A DNA stretch of 39,442 bases from Duganella callida (lineage in GTDB: Bacteria; Pseudomonadota; Gammaproteobacteria; Burkholderiales; Burkholderiaceae_D). The translations under genes and the position numbers were made by a program. A model generated the notes under the pieces. The model searched no databases. It saw nothing but the letters and a program-made list of their open reading frames with translations, and had not been told where the DNA came from. The stretch covers positions 1 to 39,442 of the forward strand of contig NZ_SPVG01000200.1 in the NCBI RefSeq assembly GCF_004614165.1, read 5' to 3'. Shown here piece after piece: positions 16,643 to 25,522 of this stretch. Each line of letters begins with the position of its first letter. Position 1 is the first letter of the stretch.

Positions 16643-18889
16643 TTAATTGCCTTCCAGGAAGCTCTTCAGCTTGTCCGAACGGCTAGGATGGCGCAGCTTG
16701 CGCAAGGCCTTGGCTTCGATCTGGCGGATACGCTCGCGCGTGACGTCGAACTGCTTGCCGACTTCTTCCAGCGTGTGGTCGGTCGACATTTCGATGCCGA
16801 AGCGCATGCGCAGCACCTTGGCTTCGCGCGGCGTCAGCGAGTCCAGCACGTCCTTGACCACGCCGCGCATCGAGGCGTGCAGCGCGGCGTCGGATGGCGC
16901 CAGCGTGTTGTTGTCCTCGATGAAGTCGCCCAGATGGGAATCGTCGTCGTCGCCGATCGGCGTTTCCATCGAGATCGGCTCCTTGGCGATCTTCATGATC
17001 TTGCGGATCTTGTCCTCGGGCATCTCCATCTTGATGGCCAGCGTTGCCGGGTCCGGCTCGGCACCGGTCTCCTGCAGAATCTGGCGCGAGATACGGTTCA
17101 TCTTGTTGATGGTTTCGATCATGTGCACCGGAATACGGATGGTGCGCGCCTGGTCGGCGATCGAGCGGGTGATGGCCTGGCGGATCCACCACGTCGCATA
17201 CGTCGAGAACTTGTAGCCGCGGCGGTATTCGAACTTGTCGACCGCCTTCATCAGGCCGATGTTGCCTTCCTGGATCAGGTCGAGGAACTGCAGGCCGCGG
17301 TTGGTGTATTTCTTGGCGATCGAGATCACCAGACGCAGGTTGGCCTCGGTCATTTCGCGCTTGGCCTTGCGCGCCTTCATTTCACCGGCCGCCATCTGGC
17401 GGTTGATGTTGCGCAGGTCCGGCAGCGGCAACACCACGCGCGCCTGCAGGTCGATCAGGCGCTGCTGCAGTTCCTTGATGGTCGGAATATTCCGGCCCAG
17501 GATGGCGCTGTAGGCATGGCCGGCGGCCACTTCGCCATCGACCCAGTCCAGGTTGGTTTCATTGCCCGGGAACACCTTGATGAAGTGGGCGCGCGGCATG
17601 CCGCACTTGTTTACCGCCACGTCCAGGATCTGCTTTTCGATGTGGCGCACTTCGTCCACTTGGCCGCGCAGCGTGTCGCACAGCTTCTCGACGACCTTCG
17701 CGGTGAAGCGGATGCCCAGCAGTTCCGAGGAAATCGCTTCCTGCGCCTTGACATAGGCCTTCGAGTTGTAGCCTTCCTTCTCGTAGGCGCGGCGCATCTT
17801 GTCGAACTGGTTGGAGATGACGTCGAATTTCTCCAGCGCTGCCGCTTTCATGGCCTCCAGTTGCTCGGCCGAATAGCCGGCCGCCGCGCCCGACGGGCTG
17901 GCTTCCTCTTCTTCCTCTTCTTCCTCTTCTTCCTCGTCCTCGTCTTCCTCATCTTCATCGGAAGCGGCGGCCGGCGCCGGCGCGGCGGCGTCCTCATTCT
18001 CGTCGACCAGACCGTCGACGATTTCGTCGATCTTGATCTCGTCGGCGCGGATGCGGTCCGAGGCGGCGATGATCTCGGCGATCGTCACCGGGCAGGCGGA
18101 GATGGCCTGAATCATGTCTTTCAGGCCGTCTTCGATGCGCTTGGCGATTTCGATTTCGCCTTCGCGCGTCAGCAGTTCGACCGAGCCCATTTCGCGCATG
18201 TACATGCGTACCGGATCGGTAGTGCGGCCGAAATCGGAATCGACAGTGGACAGCGCCGCCTCGGCGGCGGCCTCGGCTTCGTCATCGCTGGTGACGGTGG
18301 CGACATTGTCGGACAGCAGCAACGTCTCGGCATCGGGCGCGTGCTCGTAGACGGCGATGCCCATGTCGTTGAAGGTGCCGATGATGCCTTCGATCGCTTC
18401 CGGATCGACGATATTGTCGGGCAGATGGTCGTTGATCTCGGCATACGTGAGGAAGCCGCGTTCCTTGCCGAACTTGATCAGGGTCTTGAGTTTCTGGCGG
18501 CGGCGCTCGAGTTCTTCCTCGGTGGCCTCGGTGTCCGACGAAAACGCATCCTTGAGCAGCGCCTTTTCCTTGGCCTTGCGGTCTTTGGCCTTGGCCTTGT
18601 CGACCGCCTTGAGCTCGGCGCGTTCGACCGCGTTGAGCGCGGCGACCTCGTCGTTCTCAGGCTGGAATTCTTTCGGTTTGCGCCCGCGCCGGCCCGGCAC
18701 TTTGACCGTCGGCAGCACGTAACCCGACGTGTCGATCGCTGCCAGCGCGGCCGCGTCCGTGGTCTGGCTGACCGCGGGAGGCTGCTTGGCGGCGACGCGC
18801 GTCTCCGGCTTGTCCGCCGTTTTGGCGGATTTTGCGCTCACTTTAGTCGGCTTTTCAGCCGCTTTGGATTCAGGTTTCTTGATTGGCAC
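16643..18889 (-). CDS. rpoD: RNA polymerase primary sigma factor (sigma-70)
   Basis: 748-residue housekeeping sigma factor. A Lys/Ala-rich N-terminal extension precedes region 1.1. The non-conserved region contains an unusually acidic tract of Glu/Asp around residues 318-337. Region 1.2/2.1 begins [11 protein letters not shown]. Region 2.3-2.4 is [20 protein letters not shown]. Region 3 and region 4.2 ([20 protein letters not shown]) are complete, ending FLEGN. Translation starts at GTG 18889: a TAA lies in frame four codons upstream and no clear ribosome-binding site is visible. It ends the rpsU-yqeY-dnaG-rpoD cluster, with its own promoter in the dnaG-rpoD gap. Confidence 0.99.
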   Translation of the reverse strand: MPIKKPESKAAEKPTKVSAKSAKTADKPETRVAAKQPPAVSQTTDAAALAAIDTSGYVLPTVKVPGRRGRKPKEFQPENDEVAALNAVERAELKAVDKAKAKDRKAKEKALLKDAFSSDTEATEEELERRRQKLKTLIKFGKERGFLTYAEINDHLPDNIVDPEAIEGIIGTFNDMGIAVYEHAPDAETLLLSDNVATVTSDDEAEAAAEAALSTVDSDFGRTTDPVRMYMREMGSVELLTREGEIEIAKRIEDGLKDMIQAISACPVTIAEIIAASDRIRADEIKIDEIVDGLVDENEDAAAPAPAAASDEDEEDEDEEEEEEEEEEEASPSGAAAGYSAEQLEAMKAAALEKFDVISNQFDKMRRAYEKEGYNSKAYVKAQEAISSELLGIRFTAKVVEKLCDTLRGQVDEVRHIEKQILDVAVNKCGMPRAHFIKVFPGNETNLDWVDGEVAAGHAYSAILGRNIPTIKELQQRLIDLQARVVLPLPDLRNINRQMAAGEMKARKAKREMTEANLRLVISIAKKYTNRGLQFLDLIQEGNIGLMKAVDKFEYRRGYKFSTYATWWIRQAITRSIADQARTIRIPVHMIETINKMNRISRQILQETGAEPDPATLAIKMEMPEDKIRKIMKIAKEPISMETPIGDDDDSHLGDFIEDNNTLAPSDAALHASMRGVVKDVLDSLTPREAKVLRMRFGIEMSTDHTLEEVGKQFDVTRERIRQIEAKALRKLRHPSRSDKLKSFLEGN
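17902..17934 (-). repeat. 9-bp tandem repeat encoding RpoD Glu tract
   Basis: About three and a half copies of the 9-base unit CTTCCTCTT (plus strand), read on the coding strand as GAA/GAG codons. It continues into less regular Glu/Asp codons up to about 17960. Slippage would change the length of the acidic tract without breaking the frame. Confidence 0.8.
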
Positions 18890-19314
18890 AGGCGCTTTCG
18901 ATTACGGATAAAGTTTCGATCCCGCTGGGATCCCTACGTCTCCGGACTTGCCGACCGCTCAAGTCCGACAATACTACGACTTACTTACACCTGGTCAGGC
19001 CGACCGACCGCATACAGAATGCGGAAATTCTACTGCATCAGACACGTGCGTGGGGGCAAGAAACCAGGACTAGGTTAGATAGCAAACAGAACGTTTGCGG
19101 ACAACGACGGTATAAGGTCGTTGACTCAACCAAAGCTGGCCCGTGCCGCCGACACCTGTCTTTCCGCATCGATCAAGAGCCTAACTCACTGAAAACAAAC
19201 ACATTATCAACAGAAAAACGATGCCAAAACATACAACACTTAGCGTTTTATTATAGCACGTCACTTTTCAATTTCCAGAGGGAAGACCGGTTGCTCTCCC
19301 TGTGGGGTAATGCC
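18890..19314 (-). promoter_or_regulatory. rpoD leader region with stem-loops
   Basis: 425 bases without a protein gene between dnaG and rpoD. With the extended -10 promoter at 19250, the rpoD transcript would have a leader of roughly 350 bases. It contains four clear stem-loops: 19102-19123 (CAACGAC/GTCGTTG), 19082-19098 (GCAAAC/GTTTGC), 18943-18967 (CGGACTTG/CAAGTCCG) and 18918-18932 (GATCCC/GGGATC). No T-run follows any of them. No known riboswitch class is recognised. Confidence 0.6.
19250..19278 (-). promoter_or_regulatory. Extended -10 promoter for rpoD
   Basis: TATAAT at 19255-19250 preceded by TGC (TGn extension) on the minus strand. A weak -35 CTGGAA at 19278-19273 has 17-bp spacing. 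It lies just past the dnaG stop codon and points into rpoD. Confidence 0.75.
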
Positions 19315-21111
19315 TTACCTGTTCGACAATTCCGCTTGCGCTTCGCGCAACAACTGGTCTTGCATGGCCGTCAATTCGCGGTAGCGCACGCCGATCTGGT
19401 CGGACGACAAGCCGGACGCAAACAGCTGGCTCAGCTCCTGTTTCAGCGCATCGTTCTTGACCTGGCGGATCGCCGCCCGCAACACCAGCCGCTCGGTGTT
19501 GCGCTCGGTTTCCGGCTCCTTGACGATCTCGCCGATGATCGGATCGAACTCGTCGCCCTGCGATTTCAGATGCTGGGCAAATGCCGCGAAATTGCCGGCT
19601 TCCCCCAGCATTTGCGCCGCGCCGACCAGCTGCGTCAGCCGCTCGGCCGCCTCGGCGCCAAAGTGCTGGAACGCGTCCAGCGCCGCCTGATCCACTTCCA
19701 GCGCCAGCGGCGGATGCGCCACCAGCACACGCATGATCTGCAATTCCAGCCCCTTCGGCTGGGTACGCTGACTGCGCGCGGGCGCCATCTTGGCCGGCGC
19801 CGTCGGTTTCTGCAACTCGAACAGCACCTCGATCTCGTACGGCGAGGTCATGGTCATCTGCGCCAGCCCATGCACGATCTGCAAGCGCAAGGCCGTCGGC
19901 GCCATCGCCTGCAGCAGCGGCTTGGCATCGAACTGCATGCGCGCCCGGCCTTCCGGACTGCCCATGTCGTGCTCGCCCATCGCTTCGCGGATCAGGAACT
20001 GCGACAGCGGCATGGCCTCCTGAATCTCCTGCTCAAAAGCTTCCTTGCCGTAGGCGCGCACATAGCTGTCGGGGTCGTGCTCAGTCGGCAGGAACAGGAA
20101 CTTGATGGTCTTGTTGTCCGACACGTGCGGCAGGCAGGCTTCCAGCGCGCGCCGCGCGGCGCGGCGGCCGGCCTTGTCGCCGTCGAAACTGAAGATCACC
20201 GTGTCCGTCTGGCGCAACAGCTTTTGCACATGGTGCGGAGTGCAGGCCGTACCCAGCGTCGCCACCGCCTGCGGGAAACCCATCTGCGCCAGCGCCACCA
20301 CGTCCATATACCCCTCCGTCACCAGCACGTAGCCCGCATCGCGGATCGCCTGGCGCGCCTCGAACAAGCCATACAGCTCGAATCCCTTTGAAAATAAAGG
20401 CGTTTCCGGAGAATTCAAGTACTTAGGTTCGCCGTGATCGAGCACCCGGCCGCCGAACGCGATCACTTGGCCTTTGGTATTCCGGATCGGAAACATTACC
20501 CGCTCGCGGAAGCGGTCGTAGCGCTTGCGGTTGTTGCCGTCCTCGTCCACCTTGTCGATCACCAGGCCCGATTCGGCCAACACCACCGCTTCATAGTCGG
20601 GAAATACCGAGCGCAGGTTGTCCCAGCCCGGCGGCGCGTAGCCGAGGCCGAAGCGGGCGGCGATTTCGCCGGTCAGGCCGCGGCCCTTCAGGTAGGCGAT
20701 GGCGGTCGGCGCGCTGCGCAGCTGCAGCTTGTAATAGTCGCCGGCCTTGGTCATGGCGTCGGTCAGCGCCAGGCTTTGCGCCTGGATCTGCGCGCGCTGC
20801 GCCGGCGGAATCTTGTCATCCTGCTCGGGCACCACCATGCCGACGCTTTGCGCCAGTTCCTTGACGGCATCGACAAAGCCCATGCCGGAGTATTCGATCA
20901 TGAAGCCGATCGACGTGCCGTGGGCACCGCAGCCGAAGCAGTGATAAAACTGCTTGGTCGGGCTGACCGTAAAGCTGGGCGACTTTTCACTGTGAAACGG
21001 GCACAGCCCCATGAAGTTCGCGCCGCCTTTTTTCAGCTGAACATAGCGGCCAACGACGTCGACGATGTCGACGCGGTTCAGTAAATCGGCGATAAAAGTT
21101 TGGGGGATCAC
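19315..21111 (-). CDS. dnaG: DNA primase
   Basis: 598 residues; synthesises RNA primers at the replication fork with DnaB. The N-terminal zinc-binding domain has Cys37, His40, Cys58 and Cys61 (CPFHSEK and CFGCG). The catalytic core contains the Toprim motifs TEGYMDVVAL (about residue 265) and FDGDKAGRRA. The C-terminal DnaB-binding region is helical and divergent, as usual. The start is GTG 21111, with no recognisable ribosome-binding site, fitting the low primase expression known in enterobacteria. Third gene of the cluster. Confidence 0.99.
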   Translation of the reverse strand: MIPQTFIADLLNRVDIVDVVGRYVQLKKGGANFMGLCPFHSEKSPSFTVSPTKQFYHCFGCGAHGTSIGFMIEYSGMGFVDAVKELAQSVGMVVPEQDDKIPPAQRAQIQAQSLALTDAMTKAGDYYKLQLRSAPTAIAYLKGRGLTGEIAARFGLGYAPPGWDNLRSVFPDYEAVVLAESGLVIDKVDEDGNNRKRYDRFRERVMFPIRNTKGQVIAFGGRVLDHGEPKYLNSPETPLFSKGFELYGLFEARQAIRDAGYVLVTEGYMDVVALAQMGFPQAVATLGTACTPHHVQKLLRQTDTVIFSFDGDKAGRRAARRALEACLPHVSDNKTIKFLFLPTEHDPDSYVRAYGKEAFEQEIQEAMPLSQFLIREAMGEHDMGSPEGRARMQFDAKPLLQAMAPTALRLQIVHGLAQMTMTSPYEIEVLFELQKPTAPAKMAPARSQRTQPKGLELQIMRVLVAHPPLALEVDQAALDAFQHFGAEAAERLTQLVGAAQMLGEAGNFAAFAQHLKSQGDEFDPIIGEIVKEPETERNTERLVLRAAIRQVKNDALKQELSQLFASGLSSDQIGVRYRELTAMQDQLLREAQAELSNR

Positions 21112-21146
21112 AGGGATGATACGGTCTTGTTATGGATCAGACTATA

Positions 21147-21189
21147 CCGCCGCCGGCGATCCGCTTTGATGCGGATCAAGCCGCGGCGG
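21147..21189 (-). other. Strong hairpin between yqeY and dnaG
   Basis: GATCCGC/GCGGATC around a six-base loop, extended by GC-rich outer pairing with a small bulge, gives one of the most stable stems in the window. No T-run follows; TATAGT, a -10-like element, comes directly after on the minus strand (21146-21141). It may act as an RNA-processing or attenuation site ahead of dnaG. Confidence 0.6.
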
Positions 21190-21196
21190 AGATAAC

Positions 21197-21646
21197 TCAG
21201 GCTGGAGTCAGCGCTTTTTTGACCAGGGCGGACACCACGGTCATGTCGGCGCGGCCGGCCAGTTTCGGCTTGAGCACGCCCATGACCTTGCCCATGTCCT
21301 GCGGACCGGCGGCGCCGATGGCGGCCACGGCGGCGGCGACTTCGGCCGCCACTTCCTCGTCCGACAGCCCGGCCGGCATATAGGCGCTCAGCACGGCCAG
21401 TTCGGCTTTCTCGATGTCGGCCAGGTCGGCGCGGCCGCCGGCCTCGAACTGCGAAATCGAATCCTTGCGCTGCTTGATCATTTTTTCCACGATGGCCACG
21501 GTCTGGTCATCGTTGACTTCGATCTGCTCGTCCACTTCCTTGCGCTTGATTTCAGCCAGGATCAGGCGGATGGTCGCCAGACGGCCGGCTTCCTTGGCGC
21601 GCATGGCGGTTTTCATGTCTTCGGTGATTTGGGCTTTCAAGCTCAT
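21197..21646 (-). CDS. yqeY: GatB/YqeY-domain protein
   Basis: 149 residues from ATG 21646; the open frame extends further back, but this gives the standard N-terminus MSLKAQITEDMKTAMRAKE. The protein is a GatB/YqeY-domain protein related to the tail of the tRNA-dependent amidotransferase GatB. Typical segments are LATIRLILAEIKRKEVDE and AYMPAGLSDEEV, and GPQDMGKVMGVLKPKLAGRA near the C-terminus. Its molecular role is not established. It is inserted between rpsU and dnaG, as in many proteobacteria. The ribosome-binding site is weak (GAAAGA). Confidence 0.96.
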   Translation of the reverse strand: MSLKAQITEDMKTAMRAKEAGRLATIRLILAEIKRKEVDEQIEVNDDQTVAIVEKMIKQRKDSISQFEAGGRADLADIEKAELAVLSAYMPAGLSDEEVAAEVAAAVAAIGAAGPQDMGKVMGVLKPKLAGRADMTVVSALVKKALTPA

Positions 21647-21670
21647 AGCAATTCTTTCAAGGGTAGAAAA

Positions 21671-21704
21671 GACGAAAACCCGCCGCGGACAAGCCGGAGC
21701 GGGT
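21671..21704 (-). terminator. Terminator/attenuator-like hairpin between rpsU and yqeY
   Basis: On the minus strand ACCCGC and GCGGGT pair around a GC-rich loop, followed by TTTTCGTC. The stem is short and the T-run interrupted, so partial termination is likely. E. coli has a terminator in the equivalent place after rpsU, which lets rpsU be expressed above dnaG and rpoD. Confidence 0.6.
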
Positions 21705-21726
21705 ATTCTCTTGGATGCCGCCAAGC

Positions 21727-21748
21727 ACAACCGGCAAAGCCAGGTTGT
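21727..21748 (-). other. Hairpin just after rpsU
   Basis: ACAACC-GGC and GCC-A-GGTTGT pair with one bulged base around an AAA loop, 16 bases past the rpsU stop codon. No T-run; probably protects or processes the rpsU 3' end together with the next hairpin. Confidence 0.5.
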
Positions 21749-21763
21749 CCTGCGTAAGCAATC

Positions 21764-21976
21764 TTAGAAGAGTTTTTTCGGCAGCTGCTGGCTGCGGATG
21801 CGCTTGTAGTGACGCTTGACAGCGGCAGCCAGCTTGCGCTTACGCTCAGCCGTTGGCTTTTCGTAGAACTCGCGTGCGCGCAGTTCGGTCAGCAGACCGG
21901 TTTTTTCGATGGTGCGTTTGAAGCGACGCATTGCGACTTCGAACGGCTCGTTTTCTTTAAGGCGAATAGTGGTCAT
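21764..21976 (-). CDS. rpsU: 30S ribosomal protein S21
   Basis: 70 residues from ATG 21976: [20 protein letters not shown], then [13 protein letters not shown] at the C-terminus. Small, very basic protein of the 30S subunit that assists initiation. A TTG four codons upstream is in frame, but the chosen ATG gives the universal S21 N-terminus. First gene of the rpsU-yqeY-dnaG-rpoD cluster, which couples translation, replication and transcription initiation. Confidence 0.99.
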   Translation of the reverse strand: MTTIRLKENEPFEVAMRRFKRTIEKTGLLTELRAREFYEKPTAERKRKLAAAVKRHYKRIRSQQLPKKLF

Positions 21977-22015
21977 GTAAAAATTCAAACCGTTGGAGGT
22001 TAGAGGGAGACAAAG

Positions 22016-22044
22016 ACTATAGCATCTTTTGCCGAAAAATGGAA
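22016..22044 (-). promoter_or_regulatory. Extended -10 promoter for rpsU cluster
   Basis: TATAGT at 22021-22016 preceded by TGC on the minus strand, about 40 bases before the rpsU start. The -35 region is poor, so the TGn extension probably matters. The rpoD promoter has the same TGC-TATA arrangement. Confidence 0.65.
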
Positions 22045-22170
22045 GGCACCGACCCGAAAACGGCCAACGGTGCGGCTTTCATGGCAAAAAACAACACGGC
22101 TGATAGGCAATCTTCTGCTACTTCAACGGGATTGCACGGTGCCGCAAGACTTCCAGAGAAAACGATTATA

Positions 22171-23379
22171 TCAAACCGCCAGACCCGCCGCTACACCCGA
22201 GGCCCAGGCCCACTGGAAGTTGTAACCGCCCAGCCACCCGGTCACGTCCACCGTTTCGCCGATGAAGTACAGGCCCGGCGCCTTGGTGGCCATCATGGTC
22301 TGCTGCGACAGTTCGCGCGTATCGATGCCGCCGCGCGTGACCTCGGCCTTCTTGTAGCCTTCGGACCCGTTGGGCGTGATGGTCCACTGATTGACCGCGG
22401 CGCCCAGCTTGCGCAGTTGCGCGTCGGGCATGTCGGCCAGGCGCGCGTCCGGCTGGAAACCGTGGGCCAGCAGCAAGCCTTCCGCCAGCCGTGCCGGCAG
22501 CCACTGCGCCAGCACATTGCCCAGCTGTTTCTTGATGGTGCCCTTGCCCTCGATCAGCGCAGCGGCCAGGTCCAGTTCGGGCAGCAGGTTCAGCACGATA
22601 GGCGTGCCCGGCTGCCAGTACGACGAAATCTGCAGGATCGCCGGCCCGGACAGGCCGCGATGGGTGAACAGCAAGTCTTCGCGGAAGCGCGCACCGGTGG
22701 CGTTGCGGCCTTTCAGCGAGCCGGTTTCCACGTCGACTTCCAGCGCGATGCCGGCCAGCTCGACGAACGGCGCCCACTGCTGCGGGTCGAAGGTCAGCGG
22801 CACCAGCGCCGGGCGCGGCTCGACCATGCGCAGGTCGAACTGCCGGGCGATGCGGTAGCCGAAATCGGTGGCGCCGATTTTCGGGATGGACAGGCCGCCG
22901 GTGGCGATCACCACGGCCGGGGTTTCGATCGTGCCGCTATCGGTCTGCAACATATAGCCATCGACGCCCTGCTCCACCGATTCGACCTTGCACGGCATGC
23001 GCCAGTGGACGCTGCCGGCGGCGCACTCGGCCTTGAGCATGTCGATGATCTGCTCGGCGGAATCGTCGCAGAACAGCTGGCCCTTGTGCTTTTCGTGGTA
23101 GCCGATGCGGTGCTTCTTGACCAGGGCCAGAAAATCCTGCGGCGTATAGCGCGACAGCGCGCTCTTGCAGAAGTGCGGATTCTCGGACAGGAAGTTGGCC
23201 GGGCCGGCGTTGATGTTGGTGAAGTTGCAGCGGCCGCCGCCGGAGATGCGGATCTTCTCGGCCAGCTTGGCGGCGTGATCGATCAGCACCACGCGCAAGC
23301 CGCGCTGGGCCGCGGTCGCTGCGCACATCATCCCGGCCGCGCCCGCGCCGATTACTGCCACATCAAACTTTGCCATCAT
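22171..23379 (-). CDS. HI0933/BaiN-family flavoprotein
   Basis: 402-residue FAD-dependent protein. The N-terminal dinucleotide loop is VAVIGAGAAGMMCA; ISGGGRCNFTN is the hallmark of the HI0933/YhiN/BaiN family. The C-terminus GETVDVTGWLGGYNFQWAW, ending AAGLAV, closes the FAD site. Cellular role in proteobacteria is unclear; gut BaiN members act on bile-acid intermediates, which should not be transferred to this organism. Two adjacent ATG codons (23379, 23376) are possible starts. It lies 27 bases downstream of ybiB, so co-transcription is likely. Confidence 0.94.
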   Translation of the reverse strand: MMAKFDVAVIGAGAAGMMCAATAAQRGLRVVLIDHAAKLAEKIRISGGGRCNFTNINAGPANFLSENPHFCKSALSRYTPQDFLALVKKHRIGYHEKHKGQLFCDDSAEQIIDMLKAECAAGSVHWRMPCKVESVEQGVDGYMLQTDSGTIETPAVVIATGGLSIPKIGATDFGYRIARQFDLRMVEPRPALVPLTFDPQQWAPFVELAGIALEVDVETGSLKGRNATGARFREDLLFTHRGLSGPAILQISSYWQPGTPIVLNLLPELDLAAALIEGKGTIKKQLGNVLAQWLPARLAEGLLLAHGFQPDARLADMPDAQLRKLGAAVNQWTITPNGSEGYKKAEVTRGGIDTRELSQQTMMATKAPGLYFIGETVDVTGWLGGYNFQWAWASGVAAGLAV

Positions 23380-23406
23380 CGGTCCCGTTGGGTAAAGGGC
23401 GAGATT

Positions 23407-24387
23407 TTACTCGATCGGATCGCTGGCCTGCTGGCGCGAATGGACGGTACGGGCCACCAGCAGGCATTGCGCCACCTGTTCGGCGATTGGCGGCGGCACC
23501 GGCACCGCGCCGTCCAGCACCGACTGGATCCAGGCGGCGGTGGCGGCCGGGCTCTTATCTTCCGGCAACAGCGGCAGTTCGCCGACCAGCGTCTGCTTGG
23601 GCACCAGCATGCTGCGCAGGCCGCCGTGGAACCAGTCGATCTGCTGCGCCTTGTTGGCATTGGCCACGGTTTCGCCTTCGGTACCGCGCATCAGGAAGGC
23701 GTCGCCGCGGTCGTGCGGCGCGGCGGTGGTGAAGTACTCGCCCAGCATTTCCAGATATTCCGGATGGGTGTAGGACACCAGCCGCAGCGCCGGCCCGGCG
23801 AACGGCTGCATGATCTTGACCAGCGTATGCGTCGAATTGCGCACGCCCAGCCGGCGCCGCAACGACAGCAGGTGCGCCAGCTTGGGCGCCAGCGCATCGA
23901 TGGTGATGAAGGCCACGTGGCCCTGCGACATCGCCTCCTCAGCCTCCGAGCGGTGACGCGCCGCCGTCACACCGAGCGCGGCCAGCACCTCGGCCGTGGT
24001 GACGCGGCCCGGATCGTCGGCCACGCCGTGCACCAGCACCGGCACGCCCTCGCGCGCCAGCAGCATCGCCAGCAGCGGCGTCAGGTTGGCCATCTTGCGC
24101 GCGCCGTTGTAGGTCGGAATGACCACCGGGGCGAACTGGCCCGGCGGCGCGTTCAGCGGCGCAAATGAGGCCTCGGCCGCATCCAGGAAGCCGGCGATCT
24201 CCTCCACCGATTCGCCCTTGATGCGCATCGACAGCAACACGCCGCCCAGCTCCAGGTCGGACACGCGGCCGTCGAGCATGGCTTGATACAGGGTGTAGGC
24301 ATCCTCGCGCGACATACTGCGGGCGCCGTTTTTGCCGCGGCCTATTTCCTTGATGAAACGCGCGGCCAGAAAGGGTTCAGTATTCAT
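23407..24387 (-). CDS. ybiB: YbiB/TrpD2-family DNA-binding protein
   Basis: 326 residues with the anthranilate-phosphoribosyltransferase fold: an N-terminal helical domain (FIKEIGRGKNGARSMSRED, then GVLLSMRIKGES) and a glycosyltransferase-like core (NLTPLLAMLLAREGVPVLVH). The phosphoribosyl-diphosphate motif of true TrpD is not present; the matching segment is IPTYNGARKMANL. Family members (E. coli YbiB) bind nucleic acid and are LexA-regulated rather than making tryptophan. It is divergent from DAHP synthase, but this does not imply an aromatic pathway role. Confidence 0.92.
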   Translation of the reverse strand: MNTEPFLAARFIKEIGRGKNGARSMSREDAYTLYQAMLDGRVSDLELGGVLLSMRIKGESVEEIAGFLDAAEASFAPLNAPPGQFAPVVIPTYNGARKMANLTPLLAMLLAREGVPVLVHGVADDPGRVTTAEVLAALGVTAARHRSEAEEAMSQGHVAFITIDALAPKLAHLLSLRRRLGVRNSTHTLVKIMQPFAGPALRLVSYTHPEYLEMLGEYFTTAAPHDRGDAFLMRGTEGETVANANKAQQIDWFHGGLRSMLVPKQTLVGELPLLPEDKSPAATAAWIQSVLDGAVPVPPPIAEQVAQCLLVARTVHSRQQASDPIE

Positions 24388-24463
24388 GCGTGCAGCTTAA
24401 ACCACCGGCGCGCATTTCGGCTACACTATCCTGTTCCAAAAAGTAAAACTAGAGTAGAAAATC

Positions 24464-25522
24464 ATGATTTCCCCAGACATTGAAAACATCAACGTCACCT
24501 CGATCGCCTCCATGCCGTCACCGGAAACCTTGCACAGCAAGCTGCCGCTGACCGACCTGGCGTCCGAGACCGTGATGAAGGGCCGCGAGGCCCTGCGCAA
24601 CATCATCGACCGCAAGGACAAGCGCCTGTTCGTGGTGGTCGGCCCGTGCTCGATCCACGACCCCGTGGCCGGCCTGGACTACGCGCGCCGCCTGAAGGCG
24701 CTGCAGGCCGAAGTGGCCGACACCATGCTGCTGGTGATGCGCGTGTATTTCGAAAAGCCGCGCACCACCACCGGCTGGAAGGGCTATATCAACGATCCGG
24801 ACATGGACGACTCGTTCCGCGTCGACGTCGGCATGGAAAAGGCGCGCCGGTTCCTGCTCGACGTGTGCGAACTCGGCCTGCCGACCGCCACCGAGGCGCT
24901 GGACCCGATCTCGCCGCAATACCTGGGCGACCTGATCGCCTGGACCGCCATCGGCGCGCGCACCACCGAATCGCAGACTCACCGCGAAATGTCGTCCGGC
25001 CTGTCGACCCCGGTCGGCTTCAAGAACGGCACCGACGGCGACATCGGCATCGCCATCAACGCCATCCTGTCGTCGGCCCATCCGCACTCCTTCCTCGGCA
25101 TCAACGCGCAGGGCAATGTGTCGATCGTGCGCACCCGCGGCAACGCCTACGGCCATGTGGTGCTGCGCGGCGGCGACGGCCGGCCGAACTACGACTCGGT
25201 GTCGATCGCGATCGCCGAGCAGGCGCTGGCCAAGGCCAAGCTGCCGGCCAACCTGGTGGTCGACTGCTCGCACGCCAACAGCTACAAGAAGCCGGACCTG
25301 CAGCCGCTGGTGATGGCCGACGTGATCCACCAGATCACGCAGGGCAACAAGTCGCTGGTCGGCGTGATGATCGAATCGAACATCGTCGGCGGCAACCAGA
25401 AGATCCCGGCCGACCTGAGCCAGCTGGTCTACGGCTGCTCGGTCACCGACGGCTGCATCGACTGGGACACCACCGCCGCCATGCTGCGCGAGGCGCACCA
25501 GCAACTGCTGAACCGCCCGTAA
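24464..25522 (+). CDS. aroG: 3-deoxy-7-phosphoheptulonate (DAHP) synthase, class I
   Basis: 352-residue enzyme joining phosphoenolpyruvate and erythrose 4-phosphate, the first step of aromatic amino-acid synthesis. Conserved segments are [49 protein letters not shown] and DGCIDWDTT. Length and N-terminal extension match the AroF/G/H type, which is normally feedback-inhibited by one aromatic amino acid; which one cannot be read safely. ATG 24464 follows GAGTAGAAAATC, a modest ribosome-binding site. Its stop codon directly abuts that of the convergent NirD-like gene with no base between. Confidence 0.97.
   Translation: MISPDIENINVTSIASMPSPETLHSKLPLTDLASETVMKGREALRNIIDRKDKRLFVVVGPCSIHDPVAGLDYARRLKALQAEVADTMLLVMRVYFEKPRTTTGWKGYINDPDMDDSFRVDVGMEKARRFLLDVCELGLPTATEALDPISPQYLGDLIAWTAIGARTTESQTHREMSSGLSTPVGFKNGTDGDIGIAINAILSSAHPHSFLGINAQGNVSIVRTRGNAYGHVVLRGGDGRPNYDSVSIAIAEQALAKAKLPANLVVDCSHANSYKKPDLQPLVMADVIHQITQGNKSLVGVMIESNIVGGNQKIPADLSQLVYGCSVTDGCIDWDTTAAMLREAHQQLLNRP

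Noticed and set aside
16688-19078. Nearly 800-codon frame antisense to rpoD
   Set aside because: Same mirror effect; no recognisable domain and it fully overlaps a housekeeping gene.
22160-22170. TATAAT after the BaiN-like gene as an additional rpsU promoter
   Set aside because: It lies right at the end of the preceding gene with no -35 at the correct distance, and a better placed extended -10 exists at 22016.
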